64,000 nt of DNA from Pseudomonadota bacterium (GCA_021847995.1 JAJZNE010000137.1:1-64000), one strand, 5' to 3'; shown: positions 1 through 8,627, counted from the stretch's first letter. Notes: generated by a model not told the origin, from the letters alone. Program-made: numbers and translations.

Positions 1-212
1 CGCTCCGCCATCGCCTTCACGTCGCCGCCGGCGCAGAAGCCGCGCCCGGCGCCGGTCAGCACGATCGCGCCGACTTCCTGGTTCATGCCGAGCCGCGGCA
101 GCGCCTCGAGCAGGCCGCGCAGCATGGCATCGGAGAGGGCGTTCAGGCGGTCGGGGCGGTTCAGGGTCAGCGTCGCGACGCCGTCCGCGATCGTTTCCTC
201 AAGGTCAGTCAT
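1..212 (-). CDS. Enoyl-CoA hydratase/isomerase family protein (N-terminal part, cut by window edge)
   Basis: The reading frame starts at an ATG whose complement lies at 210-212 and runs off the left edge, giving about 70 residues. It opens MTDLEETIADGVATLTLNRP and contains the crotonase signatures LNRPDRLNALSD and GAGRGFCAGGDVKAMAE; the second forms part of the oxyanion hole and CoA pocket. Family members hydrate or isomerise enoyl-CoA thioesters, but the substrate cannot be read from this fragment. A GGAGGAACG purine-rich stretch precedes the start. The catalytic Glu region lies outside the window. Confidence 0.85.
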   Translation of the reverse strand, partial: MTDLEETIADGVATLTLNRPDRLNALSDAMLRGLLEALPRLGMNQEVGAIVLTGAGRGFCAGGDVKAMAE

Positions 213-280
213 GAGCGTTCCTCCTGCTCCCTGCGGCATAGAGGGGACGGGCGGCGGGGGCAAACCGGAGCCGGGCAACG

Positions 281-1528
281 TCAGCGCGTGAGATGGCGGA
301 ATCCGGCGTCGGCGGCGTCGAGGGCGAAATCGATGTCCTCTTCGGTGTGGGCGCAGGAGAGGAACATCGTGTGGCGCGGATGGAAATAGGCGCCGTGGCG
401 CAGCGCCTCGGCACAGAAGGCGTTGGCGCGCCGGAACTCGGGATCGTCGGCGAACAGCAGCAGCGGCATCTGCGGCGGGCCGCTCTGATCGATGCGCAGG
501 CCGTGATGCGAAGCCCGCTCGGCCAGCCCGTCGCGCAGCCGCTGGCCCAGCACCGCCATCCGCGCCGTCCCGTCGATGCGCCGCAATTCGGTCAGCGTCG
601 CCACCGCCGCCGCCATTGCCACCGCGCCGTACCAGAACGAGCCGCTGGCATAGACTTCCTGCGCCGCGGCGCGGAACCGCTCCTGCCCCGTGACCGCGGC
701 GAGGGCATGGCCGTTGGCGATCGCCTTGCTCCAGGCGGCGAGATCGGGCCGCACGCCGAGCGTCTCCCATGTGCCGGCGAGGTCGAGGCGGAAGCCGGTC
801 CGCACCTCGTCCAGGATCAGCGCTGCCCGCGTCTCGTCGCACAGCGCGCGTGCCCGCTGCGCGAAGGCCGGCGTCGGCATTTCGTGGCGGCGGCCGACAT
901 CGTGGCGGAAGCCGGATACCAGGATGGCGGCAAGGTCGGTGCCGGCGCGCTCCACCGCCGCCTCCAGCCCGGCCACGTCGTTGAAGTCGTAATGGCGCAG
1001 ATGCGCGCGATCCTCCGCCGTCACGCCGGCGATCCCCGGCGTGCACCAGGGGAGGCTGCCGTGATAGGCGCCGCGTGCCACCAGAACCTTGCGCCTGCCG
1101 GTTTCGGCCCGCGCCAGCGTCAGCGCAAGGGTGGTGGCGTCGGAACCGTTCTTGGCGAAGATGCACCAGGCGGCATGCGGCATCAGATCGACGATCAGCT
1201 CGGCGAGATCGACCAGCACCGGCGCCGGACCGTTCATGCAGTCGCCCTGCGCCGCCTGTGCCCGCGCCGCCGCCTCCACCACCGGATGGCAATGGCCGAG
1301 CACCACCGGCCCCCAGGCGTTCATCAAATCGACGAACAGGCGGCCATCGGCGTCATGCAGCCGGCAACCCTCGGCGCGGACAAAGAATTGCGGATATCCC
1401 TCCGGCAGCAGGCGCGCGTTCATGTGGCCCCACAGGCCGCCGGGAATGACCCGCGACGCCCGCGCCCGCAGCGCAGCATCGACGGGCAGGAAAGAGGCCG
1501 ACGGAAGCGGATCGGAAGCCTGCGGCAT
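281..1528 (-). CDS. Class III PLP-dependent aminotransferase (glutamate-1-semialdehyde aminomutase-like)
   Basis: This 415-residue protein has the fold-type I aminotransferase signatures: FAKNGSDATTLAL near residue 124, the pyridine-N-binding Asp in LILDEVRTGFR (D240), and the Schiff-base Lys in AWSKAIANG (K268). The overall pattern resembles glutamate-1-semialdehyde 2,1-aminomutase and related omega-transaminases. No hemL-type context (haem genes) is present, so a catabolic transaminase is more likely than a haem biosynthesis enzyme. The start MPQASDP was chosen because the frame upstream of it overlaps the divergent regulator and looks non-coding. It is divergent from the FCD-type GntR gene, and a TGATAT-type operator lies 27 bp upstream of its start. 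Confidence 0.85.
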   Translation of the reverse strand: MPQASDPLPSASFLPVDAALRARASRVIPGGLWGHMNARLLPEGYPQFFVRAEGCRLHDADGRLFVDLMNAWGPVVLGHCHPVVEAAARAQAAQGDCMNGPAPVLVDLAELIVDLMPHAAWCIFAKNGSDATTLALTLARAETGRRKVLVARGAYHGSLPWCTPGIAGVTAEDRAHLRHYDFNDVAGLEAAVERAGTDLAAILVSGFRHDVGRRHEMPTPAFAQRARALCDETRAALILDEVRTGFRLDLAGTWETLGVRPDLAAWSKAIANGHALAAVTGQERFRAAAQEVYASGSFWYGAVAMAAAVATLTELRRIDGTARMAVLGQRLRDGLAERASHHGLRIDQSGPPQMPLLLFADDPEFRRANAFCAEALRHGAYFHPRHTMFLSCAHTEEDIDFALDAADAGFRHLTR

Positions 1529-1554
1529 CGGGCACAGTGGGAATTGTCGAACGC

Positions 1555-1571
1555 TGATATATCCTATATCC
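1555..1571. promoter_or_regulatory. Candidate FCD/GntR operator, site 1
   Basis: Read on the minus strand, the site is GGATATAGGATATATCA. It matches 14 of 17 positions of the site at 2490-2506. It sits in the 114 bp divergent intergenic region between the aminotransferase and the GntR gene. FCD-type GntR regulators commonly bind short A/T-rich dyads with TGAT/ATCA-type ends, so this is a plausible autoregulatory and divergent-promoter site. Binding by this particular regulator is inferred from position and repetition only. Confidence 0.5.
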
Positions 1572-1642
1572 CAGGCGCCGGCAAAAGTATCGAAAAATGC
1601 GGGATAGGCACGCCCGCGCACCGGACGCACACTTGTGCCGCC

Positions 1643-2404
1643 ATGGCGTATGCGTCCAGCTTTTCCCCGGTCACGCGGTCGAGCCTGAATGCGCAGGTCT
1701 ATGACTGCCTGCGCACCGAACTGCTGGAGGGACGGCTGCGTCCGTATCAGCGGCTGAAGATCCGCGATCTCGCCACCGCCCTGAACGTTTCCGAAACGCC
1801 GGTGCGCGAGGCGGTGATGCAACTGGTGCGCGAACGGGCCCTGTTGCTGCAAAGCAACCGCGCGCTCACGGTGCCGCGGCTGAGCACGGCGCAATACCTG
1901 GAACTGCGCCGCATCCGGCTGGAACTGGAGGGGCTGGCGGCGGAGGAGGCGGCGGAGCGGGCCACTGCCGAGGATATCGCAACGCTGGAGACGCTGCATG
2001 CCGCGCTGCTGGCGGCGGAGGCGGGAGCCGAGGACATGGCGGTGGCGGCGGAGGCGGTGCGGCTCAACTGGCATTTCCATTCCCGCATCTACCGTGCGGC
2101 GGCGATGCCGGAGCTGTTCGGCATGATCCAGGGTCTGTGGCTGCGCACGTCGCCGCTGCTTGCCTATCTCTATCCGCACGCGCCGCCGACCTATCCGGGA
2201 CGCCACCGCCATCTCGACATGCTGGACGCGCTGCGCAGCAGGGACGGGGCAGCGCTGCGGGCGGCGGTGCAGGCCGATACGCTGGAGGGCGGGGCGCGGC
2301 TGTTGCGGTTGCTGATCGACATCGACCAGGGCCGCGTGGACGAGCTGACGCTGCTCGGCGCGACGCCGGTGGCGCTGCCGCGCGTTCTCGACCCGGGTGG
2401 CTGA
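1643..2404 (+). CDS. GntR-family transcriptional regulator, FCD (FadR-like) type
   Basis: This 253-residue protein has an N-terminal winged helix (about residues 10-80) with the recognition segment LATALNVSETPVREAVMQLVRERAL, followed by an all-helical FCD effector domain (about 90-225). The FCD domain shows a Glu/Arg-rich start, RRIRLELEGLAAEEAAERA, and His residues in NWHFHSRIY and GRHRHLDML that often bind a metal or carboxylate ligand. It probably senses an organic acid and controls the adjacent aminotransferase and the downstream substrate-binding protein and acylase genes. Similar A/T-rich dyads stand on both sides of it. The start has no strong ribosome-binding site. The upstream open frame is an antisense shadow of the aminotransferase. 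Confidence 0.85.
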   Translation: MAYASSFSPVTRSSLNAQVYDCLRTELLEGRLRPYQRLKIRDLATALNVSETPVREAVMQLVRERALLLQSNRALTVPRLSTAQYLELRRIRLELEGLAAEEAAERATAEDIATLETLHAALLAAEAGAEDMAVAAEAVRLNWHFHSRIYRAAAMPELFGMIQGLWLRTSPLLAYLYPHAPPTYPGRHRHLDMLDALRSRDGAALRAAVQADTLEGGARLLRLLIDIDQGRVDELTLLGATPVALPRVLDPGG

Positions 2405-2489
2405 GCTGCCGGCCGTCCCCTCGGCCGCCCACCACAGCGCCGGCGGCGAGGAGGCAGCGGGCGCCGCCGGCATCCGCCATTGCCAGACC

Positions 2490-2506
2490 TGATATCCGAT
2501 ATATCA
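2490..2506. promoter_or_regulatory. Candidate FCD/GntR operator, site 2
   Basis: TGATATCCGATATATCA is a nearly symmetrical A/T-rich dyad in an otherwise G/C-rich region. It lies 52 bp before the ATG of the substrate-binding protein gene and 85 bp after the regulator gene stop. Its resemblance to the site at 1555-1571 suggests that the same regulator controls both flanking transcription units. A separate FCD-GntR gene at 16.6-17.3 kb also has a TGATAT..ATATCA site next to it. Confidence 0.5.
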
Positions 2507-2558
2507 TCCGCCACACCGGTGAGCGGCGCAAGCCGCCCGCAATTCGGAGGAAGCGCGC

Positions 2559-4136
2559 ATGGGCCAATCCGCCCTTTCACGGCGCGGCCTGCTGGCCGGG
2601 GCCGCCGCGGTCGGCACGCTGCTGCGGACCGAAGCCGTGCGCGCTGCCGCCATGAACCTGACCGTGGTGCTGGAATCGGAGGCCGTCATTCTCGATCCGC
2701 ACGTCACCACGGCGGCGATCACGCGCAGTTTCGGCTATCATGTGTTCGACATGCTGTTCGCAATGACAGCGGCGGGCGACATCCGCCCGCAGATGGTCGA
2801 GCGCCACGAGGTCGCGGCCGACGGGCTGACATGGCGTTTCACGCTGCGCGACCGGCTGCTGTTCCACGACGGCACGCCGGTCACGGCGGCGGATTGCGTG
2901 GCCTCCCTCGCCCGCTGGGCGCCGCGCGACAGTCTCGGGCGCATGCTGCTCGGTGCCGGTGCCACCTTCACCGCCGACGATGCGCAGAGCTTCACGATTG
3001 CGCTCAAGCAGCCGTTTCCGCTGATGCTGTCGGTGCTCGGCAAGCCCAACGCGCCGCTGCCCTGCATCATGCCGGCGCGCATCATTGCCGCGGCGGGCAG
3101 CGGGCGGATCAGGGAGATCATCGGCTCCGGCCCGTTCGCTTTCCGCGCCGATCTGTGGCGCCCCGGCGACGTGATGGTGCTGCAACGCTTCGACCGCTAC
3201 GCACCGCGCCAGGAACCGGCGGATTTCCTCGCCGGCGGCAAGGTCGTGCAGGTCGAACAGGTGGTGCTGCGGGTCATGCCGGACGACGCCACCGGCGCCA
3301 ATGCGCTGATCGCCGGCGAGATCGATTACATGCAGTACCTGCCGTTCGATCAGCTCGACCTGCTGGCGAAGGCACCGGGCGTGCGGCTGATGACGCTCAG
3401 GGGGCTGGACATGTTCCAGGGCAATTTCCGCCTCAACCACGCGAGCGGCCCGTTCGCCGATCCGGCGGTGCGCACGGTGCTGTGGCACCTCGTCGATCAG
3501 AAGGAGATGCTGGAGGCGGCCGGCATCGCCCCGCCGTATCGGCTCGATTCCTGCAAATCCTTCTGGATGTGCGGCGCGCCGCTGGCAACCGATGCCGGCT
3601 CGGCGGTGGCCACCTTCGATGTGGCCGCGGCGCGCGCCGCGCTCGCCCGCACCGGCTACAAGGGCGAGAAGGTGATCATGCTCCAGGTCGCCGGCTCGAT
3701 CTCCCAGGCGGCCGGCAGCGTGCTGGCCGCGCGCATGCGCGAGGCGGGCTTCACGGTGGAGGAACAGGTGATGGACTGGGGCACGGTGCTGGCACGCCGG
3801 GCGAAGCGTGACGGATGGAGCCTGTTCCCGGTCTATTCCAACGGCATCGACATGGCTTCCCCGCTCACGCATTTCTATGTCGCGAACAACTGCGGCGACT
3901 ATCCGGGCTGGAGTTGCAGTGCCAGGATGAGCGGACTTCTCGCCGCCTTCGCTGCCGCGCCCGACCGGGCGGCGCGCAGGGTGATCGCGGCCGATATCCA
4001 GGTGGAGGCGTACAAGGAAGTGCCGTCCGTCATGTGGGGCCAGTTCGCCCGGCCCGCCGGCTATCGCACCCGGCTGCTCGACCTGATCGCGTCGAGCTTC
4101 CCGATCTTCTGGAACGTCCGGCTGGGGGCTGCGTGA
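2559..4136 (+). CDS. ABC transporter substrate-binding protein, family 5 (peptide/nickel type)
   Basis: This 525-residue periplasmic binding protein begins with a twin-arginine-like leader (SRRGLLAGAAAVGTLL, cleavage probably near VRAAA). Family-5 features include RDRLLFHDGTPVTAADCVASLARW, which corresponds to the conserved W.F.LR..V.FHDG region, and SGPFAFRADLWRPGD. This class captures peptides, opines, glycosides or other solutes for Dpp/Opp-type permeases. No permease or ATPase genes adjoin it, so it either borrows a transporter encoded elsewhere or acts with the coupled acylase. Its stop overlaps the next start as TGATG, implying translational coupling. A GGAGGAAGCGCGC stretch gives a good ribosome-binding site. 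Confidence 0.9.
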   Translation: MGQSALSRRGLLAGAAAVGTLLRTEAVRAAAMNLTVVLESEAVILDPHVTTAAITRSFGYHVFDMLFAMTAAGDIRPQMVERHEVAADGLTWRFTLRDRLLFHDGTPVTAADCVASLARWAPRDSLGRMLLGAGATFTADDAQSFTIALKQPFPLMLSVLGKPNAPLPCIMPARIIAAAGSGRIREIIGSGPFAFRADLWRPGDVMVLQRFDRYAPRQEPADFLAGGKVVQVEQVVLRVMPDDATGANALIAGEIDYMQYLPFDQLDLLAKAPGVRLMTLRGLDMFQGNFRLNHASGPFADPAVRTVLWHLVDQKEMLEAAGIAPPYRLDSCKSFWMCGAPLATDAGSAVATFDVAAARAALARTGYKGEKVIMLQVAGSISQAAGSVLAARMREAGFTVEEQVMDWGTVLARRAKRDGWSLFPVYSNGIDMASPLTHFYVANNCGDYPGWSCSARMSGLLAAFAAAPDRAARRVIAADIQVEAYKEVPSVMWGQFARPAGYRTRLLDLIASSFPIFWNVRLGAA

Positions 4137-6448
4137 TGCCGCCGGTGACCGGGGAGGCGCTGCGCGCCGCCGTCCCGCCGCTCGACGGCACTCTCGTCCT
4201 GCCCGGACTCGCCGCTGGCGTGAGCGTGCAGCGGGACGAATGGGGCATTGCCCATATCCGCGCGGCCAACGAGGGCGATGCGCATTTCGCCCTCGGCTTC
4301 GTCCATGCCCAGGACCGGCTGTTCCAGATGGACCTCAACCGTCACCGTGCCCTCGGCCGTGCCGCCGAATGGCTCGGCGCCGCGGCGGTGGAGGGAGACA
4401 TTCTGTGCCGCCGGCTCGGCATCGCCGACGCCTGCCGCCGCGACCACGATGCGCTGTCGCCGGAGGGACGGGCGATGCTCGCCTGCTATGTCGCCGGCGT
4501 GAACGCCTTCCTCGATTCGGGCGCGCCGCTCCCGGTCGAATACGGGTTGCTGGGGGTAGTGCCGGAACGCTGGCAGCCGTGGCACCCGATCGCGGTGATG
4601 CGCCGGCTCGGCCTGCTGATGGGCTCAGTGTGGTTCAAGCTGTGGCGTATCCTGGCGTTGCCGGTGGTCGGGGCGGCGCTGGCGGCGAAGCTTCGCTATG
4701 ACGACGGCGGCGGCGATCTGCTGTGCCTGCCGCCGGGTGCCGAGGCGACGCGGTTCGCCGCCGATCTCGCCGCGCTGCGCCCGGCGATCGAGGCGCTGCT
4801 GGCGGCGATGGGGGCGGATGAGAGCGGGGGCGGCAGCAACAACTGGGCGATCGCGCCTTCACGCACGGCGACCGGCCGGCCGATCCTGGCCGGCGATCCG
4901 CACCGGCTGCTGGAAATCCCCGGCATGTATGCCCAGCATCACCTGGCCTGTGACGGTTTCGACGCGATCGGGCTGACCGTGCCGGGCGTGCCCGGCTTCC
5001 CGCATTTCATGCACAACGGCCGCGTCGCCTGCTGCGTCACGCATGCCTTCGTCGATATCCACGACCTTTATCTGGAGCAGTTCGACGCCGCCGGCACCTC
5101 GGCGCGCGTCGGCGACGGCTGGCAGCCGGCCGCAATCCGCACCGAGCAGGTCGCGGTGCGGGGCGAGGCGCCGCGCAGCGTCACCATCGTCGAGACGCGC
5201 AACGGCCCGGTGATCGCGGGCAAGCCGAAGGACGGCGCGGCGCTGGCGCTGCGTTCGGTGCAGTTCGCGGAAACCGACCTTTCGTTCGACTGCCTGCCGC
5301 GCATGCTGCGCGCCGGCAGCGTTGCCGAGCTCTACGAGGCGACGCGCGGCTGGGGGCTGATCGACCACAATCTGGTGGCGGCCGATACCGCCGGGCATAT
5401 CGGCCATCGCGTGCGGGCACTGGTGCCGCGCCGGCCGCGCGCCAACGGCTGGTTCGCCGTGCCCGGCTGGACGGACGACGGCGCATGGCAGGGTTTCATT
5501 CCGCATGAAGCAATGCCGCAGGCGATCGACCCTGCGGAGGGGGTCATCGTCACCGCCAACAACCGGGTCGTCGCCGACGGCGGCGGCGATTATCTCTGCA
5601 CCGATTGCCACCCGCCCTATCGCGCCCGCCGGATCGCCGAAATGATCGCGGCGCGCCCGCGCTTTGCGGTCGGCGATGCGGCGGTGGTGCATGCCGACCG
5701 GCTCTCGGCCAATGCATTGCTGTTCCGCGACCGTCTCGCCGCCCTGCCCGCTCCGGCCGACCCCCCGGCGGCGGCGCTGCGCATGGCGATCCTCGCCTGG
5801 GACGGCCGGATGGAGGCGGAGTCGGTAGCGGCGAGCAGCTATATCGCGCTCCGCCGCGCGATGACGGCACGGCTCGCCCACCGTTCCGGCCTTGCCGGCG
5901 CGGTCGCTCACCCCTGGGCCGCGGTGCCGCCGGCGATCGCGCCGGTCGGCCAGTTGTGGTGGACGCTGCCGACGCTGCTGCGCGCCGACGACACCTCGCT
6001 GCTCGATGGCTGGAGCTGGGCCGAGATGTTCGCGGCGGCGCTGGCGGAGGTTGCGTCCGGCCCGCCGCCCGCGCCCTGGGGTGCGGTGCACCGGCCGCGC
6101 CTCGTCCATCCGCTTTCGGCGCTGCACCGGGACTGGGCGGGGCTGCTCGATCCGCCGTCGCTGCCGATCGGCGGCGACAGCGACACGGTGATGGCGACCG
6201 GCCTGATGCCTGCCGCCGGCCCGGAGGCCACGTCGGGTTCGCTGTGCCGCTATGTGTTCGATGTCGGCGCGTGGGACAACAGCCGCTGGGCCGTCTTTCA
6301 CGGTGCCTCCGGCCATCCCGGCAGCCCGCATTACGCCGACCAGAACCCGGCATGGAGTGCCTGCCGCATGGTGCCGATGCGCTATGACTGGTCGGGCATC
6401 GCCGCCCATGCGACGGCGACGCAGACCCTGCGACCGGCCGCGCTCTAG
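4136..6448 (+). CDS. Penicillin acylase family protein (Ntn hydrolase)
   Basis: This 770-residue N-terminal nucleophile hydrolase cleaves amide bonds of acylated amines such as beta-lactams, acyl-homoserine lactones or N-acyl amino acids. The alpha-chain motif VQRDEWGIAHIRA lies at residues 31-43. The autocatalytic cleavage and nucleophile site is GGGSNNWAIAP (Ser234), followed by GRPILAGDPH. The usual beta-chain VTANNR region (near residue 470) is present. Unlike most characterised penicillin acylases, no N-terminal signal peptide is evident, which suggests a cytoplasmic enzyme or an unusual export route. It overlaps the binding protein gene by one base (TGATG), so substrate uptake and hydrolysis are probably linked. 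Its stop shares a CTAG tetranucleotide with the convergent gene. The true substrate is unknown. Confidence 0.88.
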   Translation: MPPVTGEALRAAVPPLDGTLVLPGLAAGVSVQRDEWGIAHIRAANEGDAHFALGFVHAQDRLFQMDLNRHRALGRAAEWLGAAAVEGDILCRRLGIADACRRDHDALSPEGRAMLACYVAGVNAFLDSGAPLPVEYGLLGVVPERWQPWHPIAVMRRLGLLMGSVWFKLWRILALPVVGAALAAKLRYDDGGGDLLCLPPGAEATRFAADLAALRPAIEALLAAMGADESGGGSNNWAIAPSRTATGRPILAGDPHRLLEIPGMYAQHHLACDGFDAIGLTVPGVPGFPHFMHNGRVACCVTHAFVDIHDLYLEQFDAAGTSARVGDGWQPAAIRTEQVAVRGEAPRSVTIVETRNGPVIAGKPKDGAALALRSVQFAETDLSFDCLPRMLRAGSVAELYEATRGWGLIDHNLVAADTAGHIGHRVRALVPRRPRANGWFAVPGWTDDGAWQGFIPHEAMPQAIDPAEGVIVTANNRVVADGGGDYLCTDCHPPYRARRIAEMIAARPRFAVGDAAVVHADRLSANALLFRDRLAALPAPADPPAAALRMAILAWDGRMEAESVAASSYIALRRAMTARLAHRSGLAGAVAHPWAAVPPAIAPVGQLWWTLPTLLRADDTSLLDGWSWAEMFAAALAEVASGPPPAPWGAVHRPRLVHPLSALHRDWAGLLDPPSLPIGGDSDTVMATGLMPAAGPEATSGSLCRYVFDVGAWDNSRWAVFHGASGHPGSPHYADQNPAWSACRMVPMRYDWSGIAAHATATQTLRPAAL

Positions 6449-7536
6449 GACACAGGCGGCTTCAGACGCAGCAGGGGAAAGGCGCTGAACGCGCCGGGCG
6501 GCGCCACCGGCTCGGCGGGGCAGAGAAAAGCGGCGTTCAGCCCATCCCAGCCGTCCAGGCCGAGCAGGCCCAGGCATTCGACGATCTCCGCCTCAAGCAG
6601 TTCGATGACGCGCGCGATCCCCGCTTCCCCCGCGGCGGCAAGACCGTAGCACATCAGCCGGCCGATCCCGACCGTCGCCGCGCCCAGCGCGATCGCCTTG
6701 ACGATGTCGGTGCCGCGGCAGAACCCGCCATCCACCATCACCCTGGCCCGCCCGGCCACCGCCTGCACGATGTCCGGCAGCAGTTCGATCGCGCCCAGCC
6801 CATGATCGAGCTGCCGGCCGCCGTGGTTGGACACATAGACCACGTCGATTCCCGCGCGGCACGCGAGCTCCGCGTCCTCGGGCACGGCGATGCCCTTCAG
6901 CATCAGCGGCAGAAGGTGCCGGTCGCGGATGCGGCGCACATCGTCCCAGCTCAGCGCCGCCTGGAACTCCATCCCTGCCCCCCCGCTGCGCCACGGCTTG
7001 GCGAAACGGTTGGCAATGTCACGCTCCCGGCGGCTGTAATGGGCGCTGTCCACGGTCAGGCACAGCGCGTCATAGCCATGCTCGGCGGCGCGGCGCAGTT
7101 GCGCGTCGATCCAGTCGGCATCGCCGCGCGTGTAGAGCTGGAACACTTTCGGCCCGCTTGCCGCCGCCGCCACCCGCTCCAGCCCCGACAGCGTGACCGA
7201 ACTCAGGAAGAACGGCACGCCGGCCAGTCCGGCGCCGCGCGCCACCGTCACCCCGCCGCCAGCGCCGATCGATTCGAGGCCGCCCACCGGCGCCAGCGCC
7301 ACCGGAAGGCGCACCTCCCTGCCCAGGAACGAGGCCGAGGCATCGACATGCGACACGTCGCGCAGCACCCGCGGGCGCAGGGCGATGCGGTCGAGGGCGC
7401 GGCGGTTGCGCAGCTGCGTGGTCTCGGTCCCGGCTGCGCCCGCGACATAGTCCCAGAGATCGCGGTCGAGCGCCGCGTGCGCCGCCTGCACGATTTCATG
7501 CAGGGCCTGAAAATCCTCCGCACCGTTCTCCGCCAT
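6445..7536 (-). CDS. FMN-dependent alpha-hydroxy acid oxidase/dehydrogenase
   Basis: This 363-residue TIM-barrel flavoenzyme oxidises L-2-hydroxy acids such as lactate, glycolate or mandelate to 2-oxo acids. The FMN- and substrate-binding residues of the family are present: FQLYTRGD near 132, LMLKGI (K214), and the active-site motif SNHGGRQLD (H238, R241), followed by VMVDGGFCRGTDIVKAIALGA for phosphate binding. The start MAENGAEDF has the ribosome-binding sequence GGAGGGG six bases upstream. A longer start at 7572 is possible but poorer. It is convergent with the acylase, sharing overlapping stop codons. Membrane-anchoring segments are not evident. Confidence 0.9.
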   Translation of the reverse strand: MAENGAEDFQALHEIVQAAHAALDRDLWDYVAGAAGTETTQLRNRRALDRIALRPRVLRDVSHVDASASFLGREVRLPVALAPVGGLESIGAGGGVTVARGAGLAGVPFFLSSVTLSGLERVAAAASGPKVFQLYTRGDADWIDAQLRRAAEHGYDALCLTVDSAHYSRRERDIANRFAKPWRSGGAGMEFQAALSWDDVRRIRDRHLLPLMLKGIAVPEDAELACRAGIDVVYVSNHGGRQLDHGLGAIELLPDIVQAVAGRARVMVDGGFCRGTDIVKAIALGAATVGIGRLMCYGLAAAGEAGIARVIELLEAEIVECLGLLGLDGWDGLNAAFLCPAEPVAPPGAFSAFPLLRLKPPVS

Positions 7537-7647
7537 CCCCGTCCCCTCCGGTTCCGCCGCGTGGCCGCGCATGATAGATCCGTCGTTCCCCGCAAGCCGG
7601 GCATCCGATAGGTTGGCGCGCGGCCACTCCGCCAACCCCAGGCGCGA

Positions 7648-7678
7648 TATACCCGGAGTCCTGCGGATTCCAGGTATA
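7648..7678. promoter_or_regulatory. 31 bp inverted repeat between divergent genes
   Basis: The left arm TATACCCGGAGTCC and the right arm GGATTCCAGGTATA pair with two mismatches around a 3 bp centre. The dyad lies in the 187 bp between the divergent hydroxyacid oxidase and PEP mutase-family genes, 45 bp before the latter's ATG. The symmetrical arms and position suggest an operator for a dimeric regulator. The two GGAnTCC cores spaced one helical turn apart fit that reading. A stem-loop in RNA is the alternative. Confidence 0.45.
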
Positions 7679-7723
7679 GCGGGGCGCGCAGGCGACGCAT
7701 CAGGGCAGGGCGGCGGAAAGACG

Positions 7724-8593
7724 ATGGCAGAGACACGGGCAGGACGCAGCAGACAGGGATTCCGCACGGTGCTGGCGGGCACCGCGTGCGTCCACCCGGC
7801 CTCGGTGCATGATCCGCTGTCGGCACGGGTCGCCGCCGGCCTCGGGTTCGAGGTCGGCATGCTCGCCGGCTCCATCGCCGCCCTCGCCGTGCTGGGTGCG
7901 CCCGACCTGGTGCTGCTGACGCTGTCGGAGTTCGCCGAACAGGCGCGCCGCATCTGCCGCGCCGCCGACCTGCCGCTGCTGGTCGATGCCGATCACGGCT
8001 ACGGCAACGCGCTCAATGTCATGCGCACGGTGGAGGAACTGGAAGCCGCCGGCGTTGCCGCGCTGACGATCGAGGATACGGCGCTGCCGTCCCCCTATGG
8101 CACCGCGGATCCGGTGCTGCTGAGCGTGGAGGAAGGCGCCGGCAAGATCGCCGCGGCGCTGGCGGCGCGCCAAGACCCCGCGCTCGCCATCATCGCGCGC
8201 ACCGGGGCGGCGGGGATCACCGGGACCAGGGACGCGGTGGCGCGGGTGCGCACCTATGCCGCGCTCAGCCCGGATGCGGTGTTCCTGACCGGGGTGACCG
8301 CCCCGGCTCAGCTCACGGCGCTCGCGGCGGCAACCGACCTGCCGCTGATCCTGGGCAACGCCCCGGCGGCACTGGGTGACCGCGCGGCGCTGGCGGCGGC
8401 CGGGGTGCGGATCAGCCTTCAGGGCCATCTGCCGTTCATGGCGGCCCTGCGCGCAGTGCACGATACCCTCGCTGCGCTGCGCGCCGGCACGCCGCCGGGC
8501 GCGATCGCCAACCAGCCGCCCGCCGCCCTGATCCGCGAGCTGACGCGGGCGGCGGAATACGAAGCCAGCGCGCGGCGCTTCCTCCGCCCCTGA
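7724..8593 (+). CDS. Isocitrate lyase/PEP mutase superfamily protein (oxaloacetate decarboxylase-like)
   Basis: This 289-residue protein has the alpha/beta barrel of the PEP mutase/isocitrate lyase superfamily. The metal-binding segment is LLVDADHGYGNALNVMRTVEELEAAGVAALTIED, and an early FRTVLAGTACVHPASVHDPLSARVAAGLGFEVGMLAGS resembles oxaloacetate decarboxylases of this superfamily. The KKCGH motif of true isocitrate lyases is absent. It probably cleaves or decarboxylates a 2-oxo dicarboxylic acid, possibly linked to the divergent 2-hydroxyacid oxidase that makes 2-oxo acids. The ribosome-binding site is weak (GGCGGAAAGACG). A 31 bp dyad precedes the gene. Confidence 0.8.
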   Translation: MAETRAGRSRQGFRTVLAGTACVHPASVHDPLSARVAAGLGFEVGMLAGSIAALAVLGAPDLVLLTLSEFAEQARRICRAADLPLLVDADHGYGNALNVMRTVEELEAAGVAALTIEDTALPSPYGTADPVLLSVEEGAGKIAAALAARQDPALAIIARTGAAGITGTRDAVARVRTYAALSPDAVFLTGVTAPAQLTALAAATDLPLILGNAPAALGDRAALAAAGVRISLQGHLPFMAALRAVHDTLAALRAGTPPGAIANQPPAALIRELTRAAEYEASARRFLRP

Positions 8594-8627
8594 CCGCGGC
8601 GGCCGATGTCCGGCGGCGCGGCGCGAT

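Noticed and set aside
281-2473. Very long antisense and frame-shifted open frames opposite many genes (for example 281-2473 minus beyond the aminotransferase, 293-2404 plus, 31-33 kb plus strand)
   Set aside because: They are Arg/Pro/Gly-rich, show no domain motifs, and are expected shadows of high-G/C coding DNA; the true genes on the other strand have clear family motifs.
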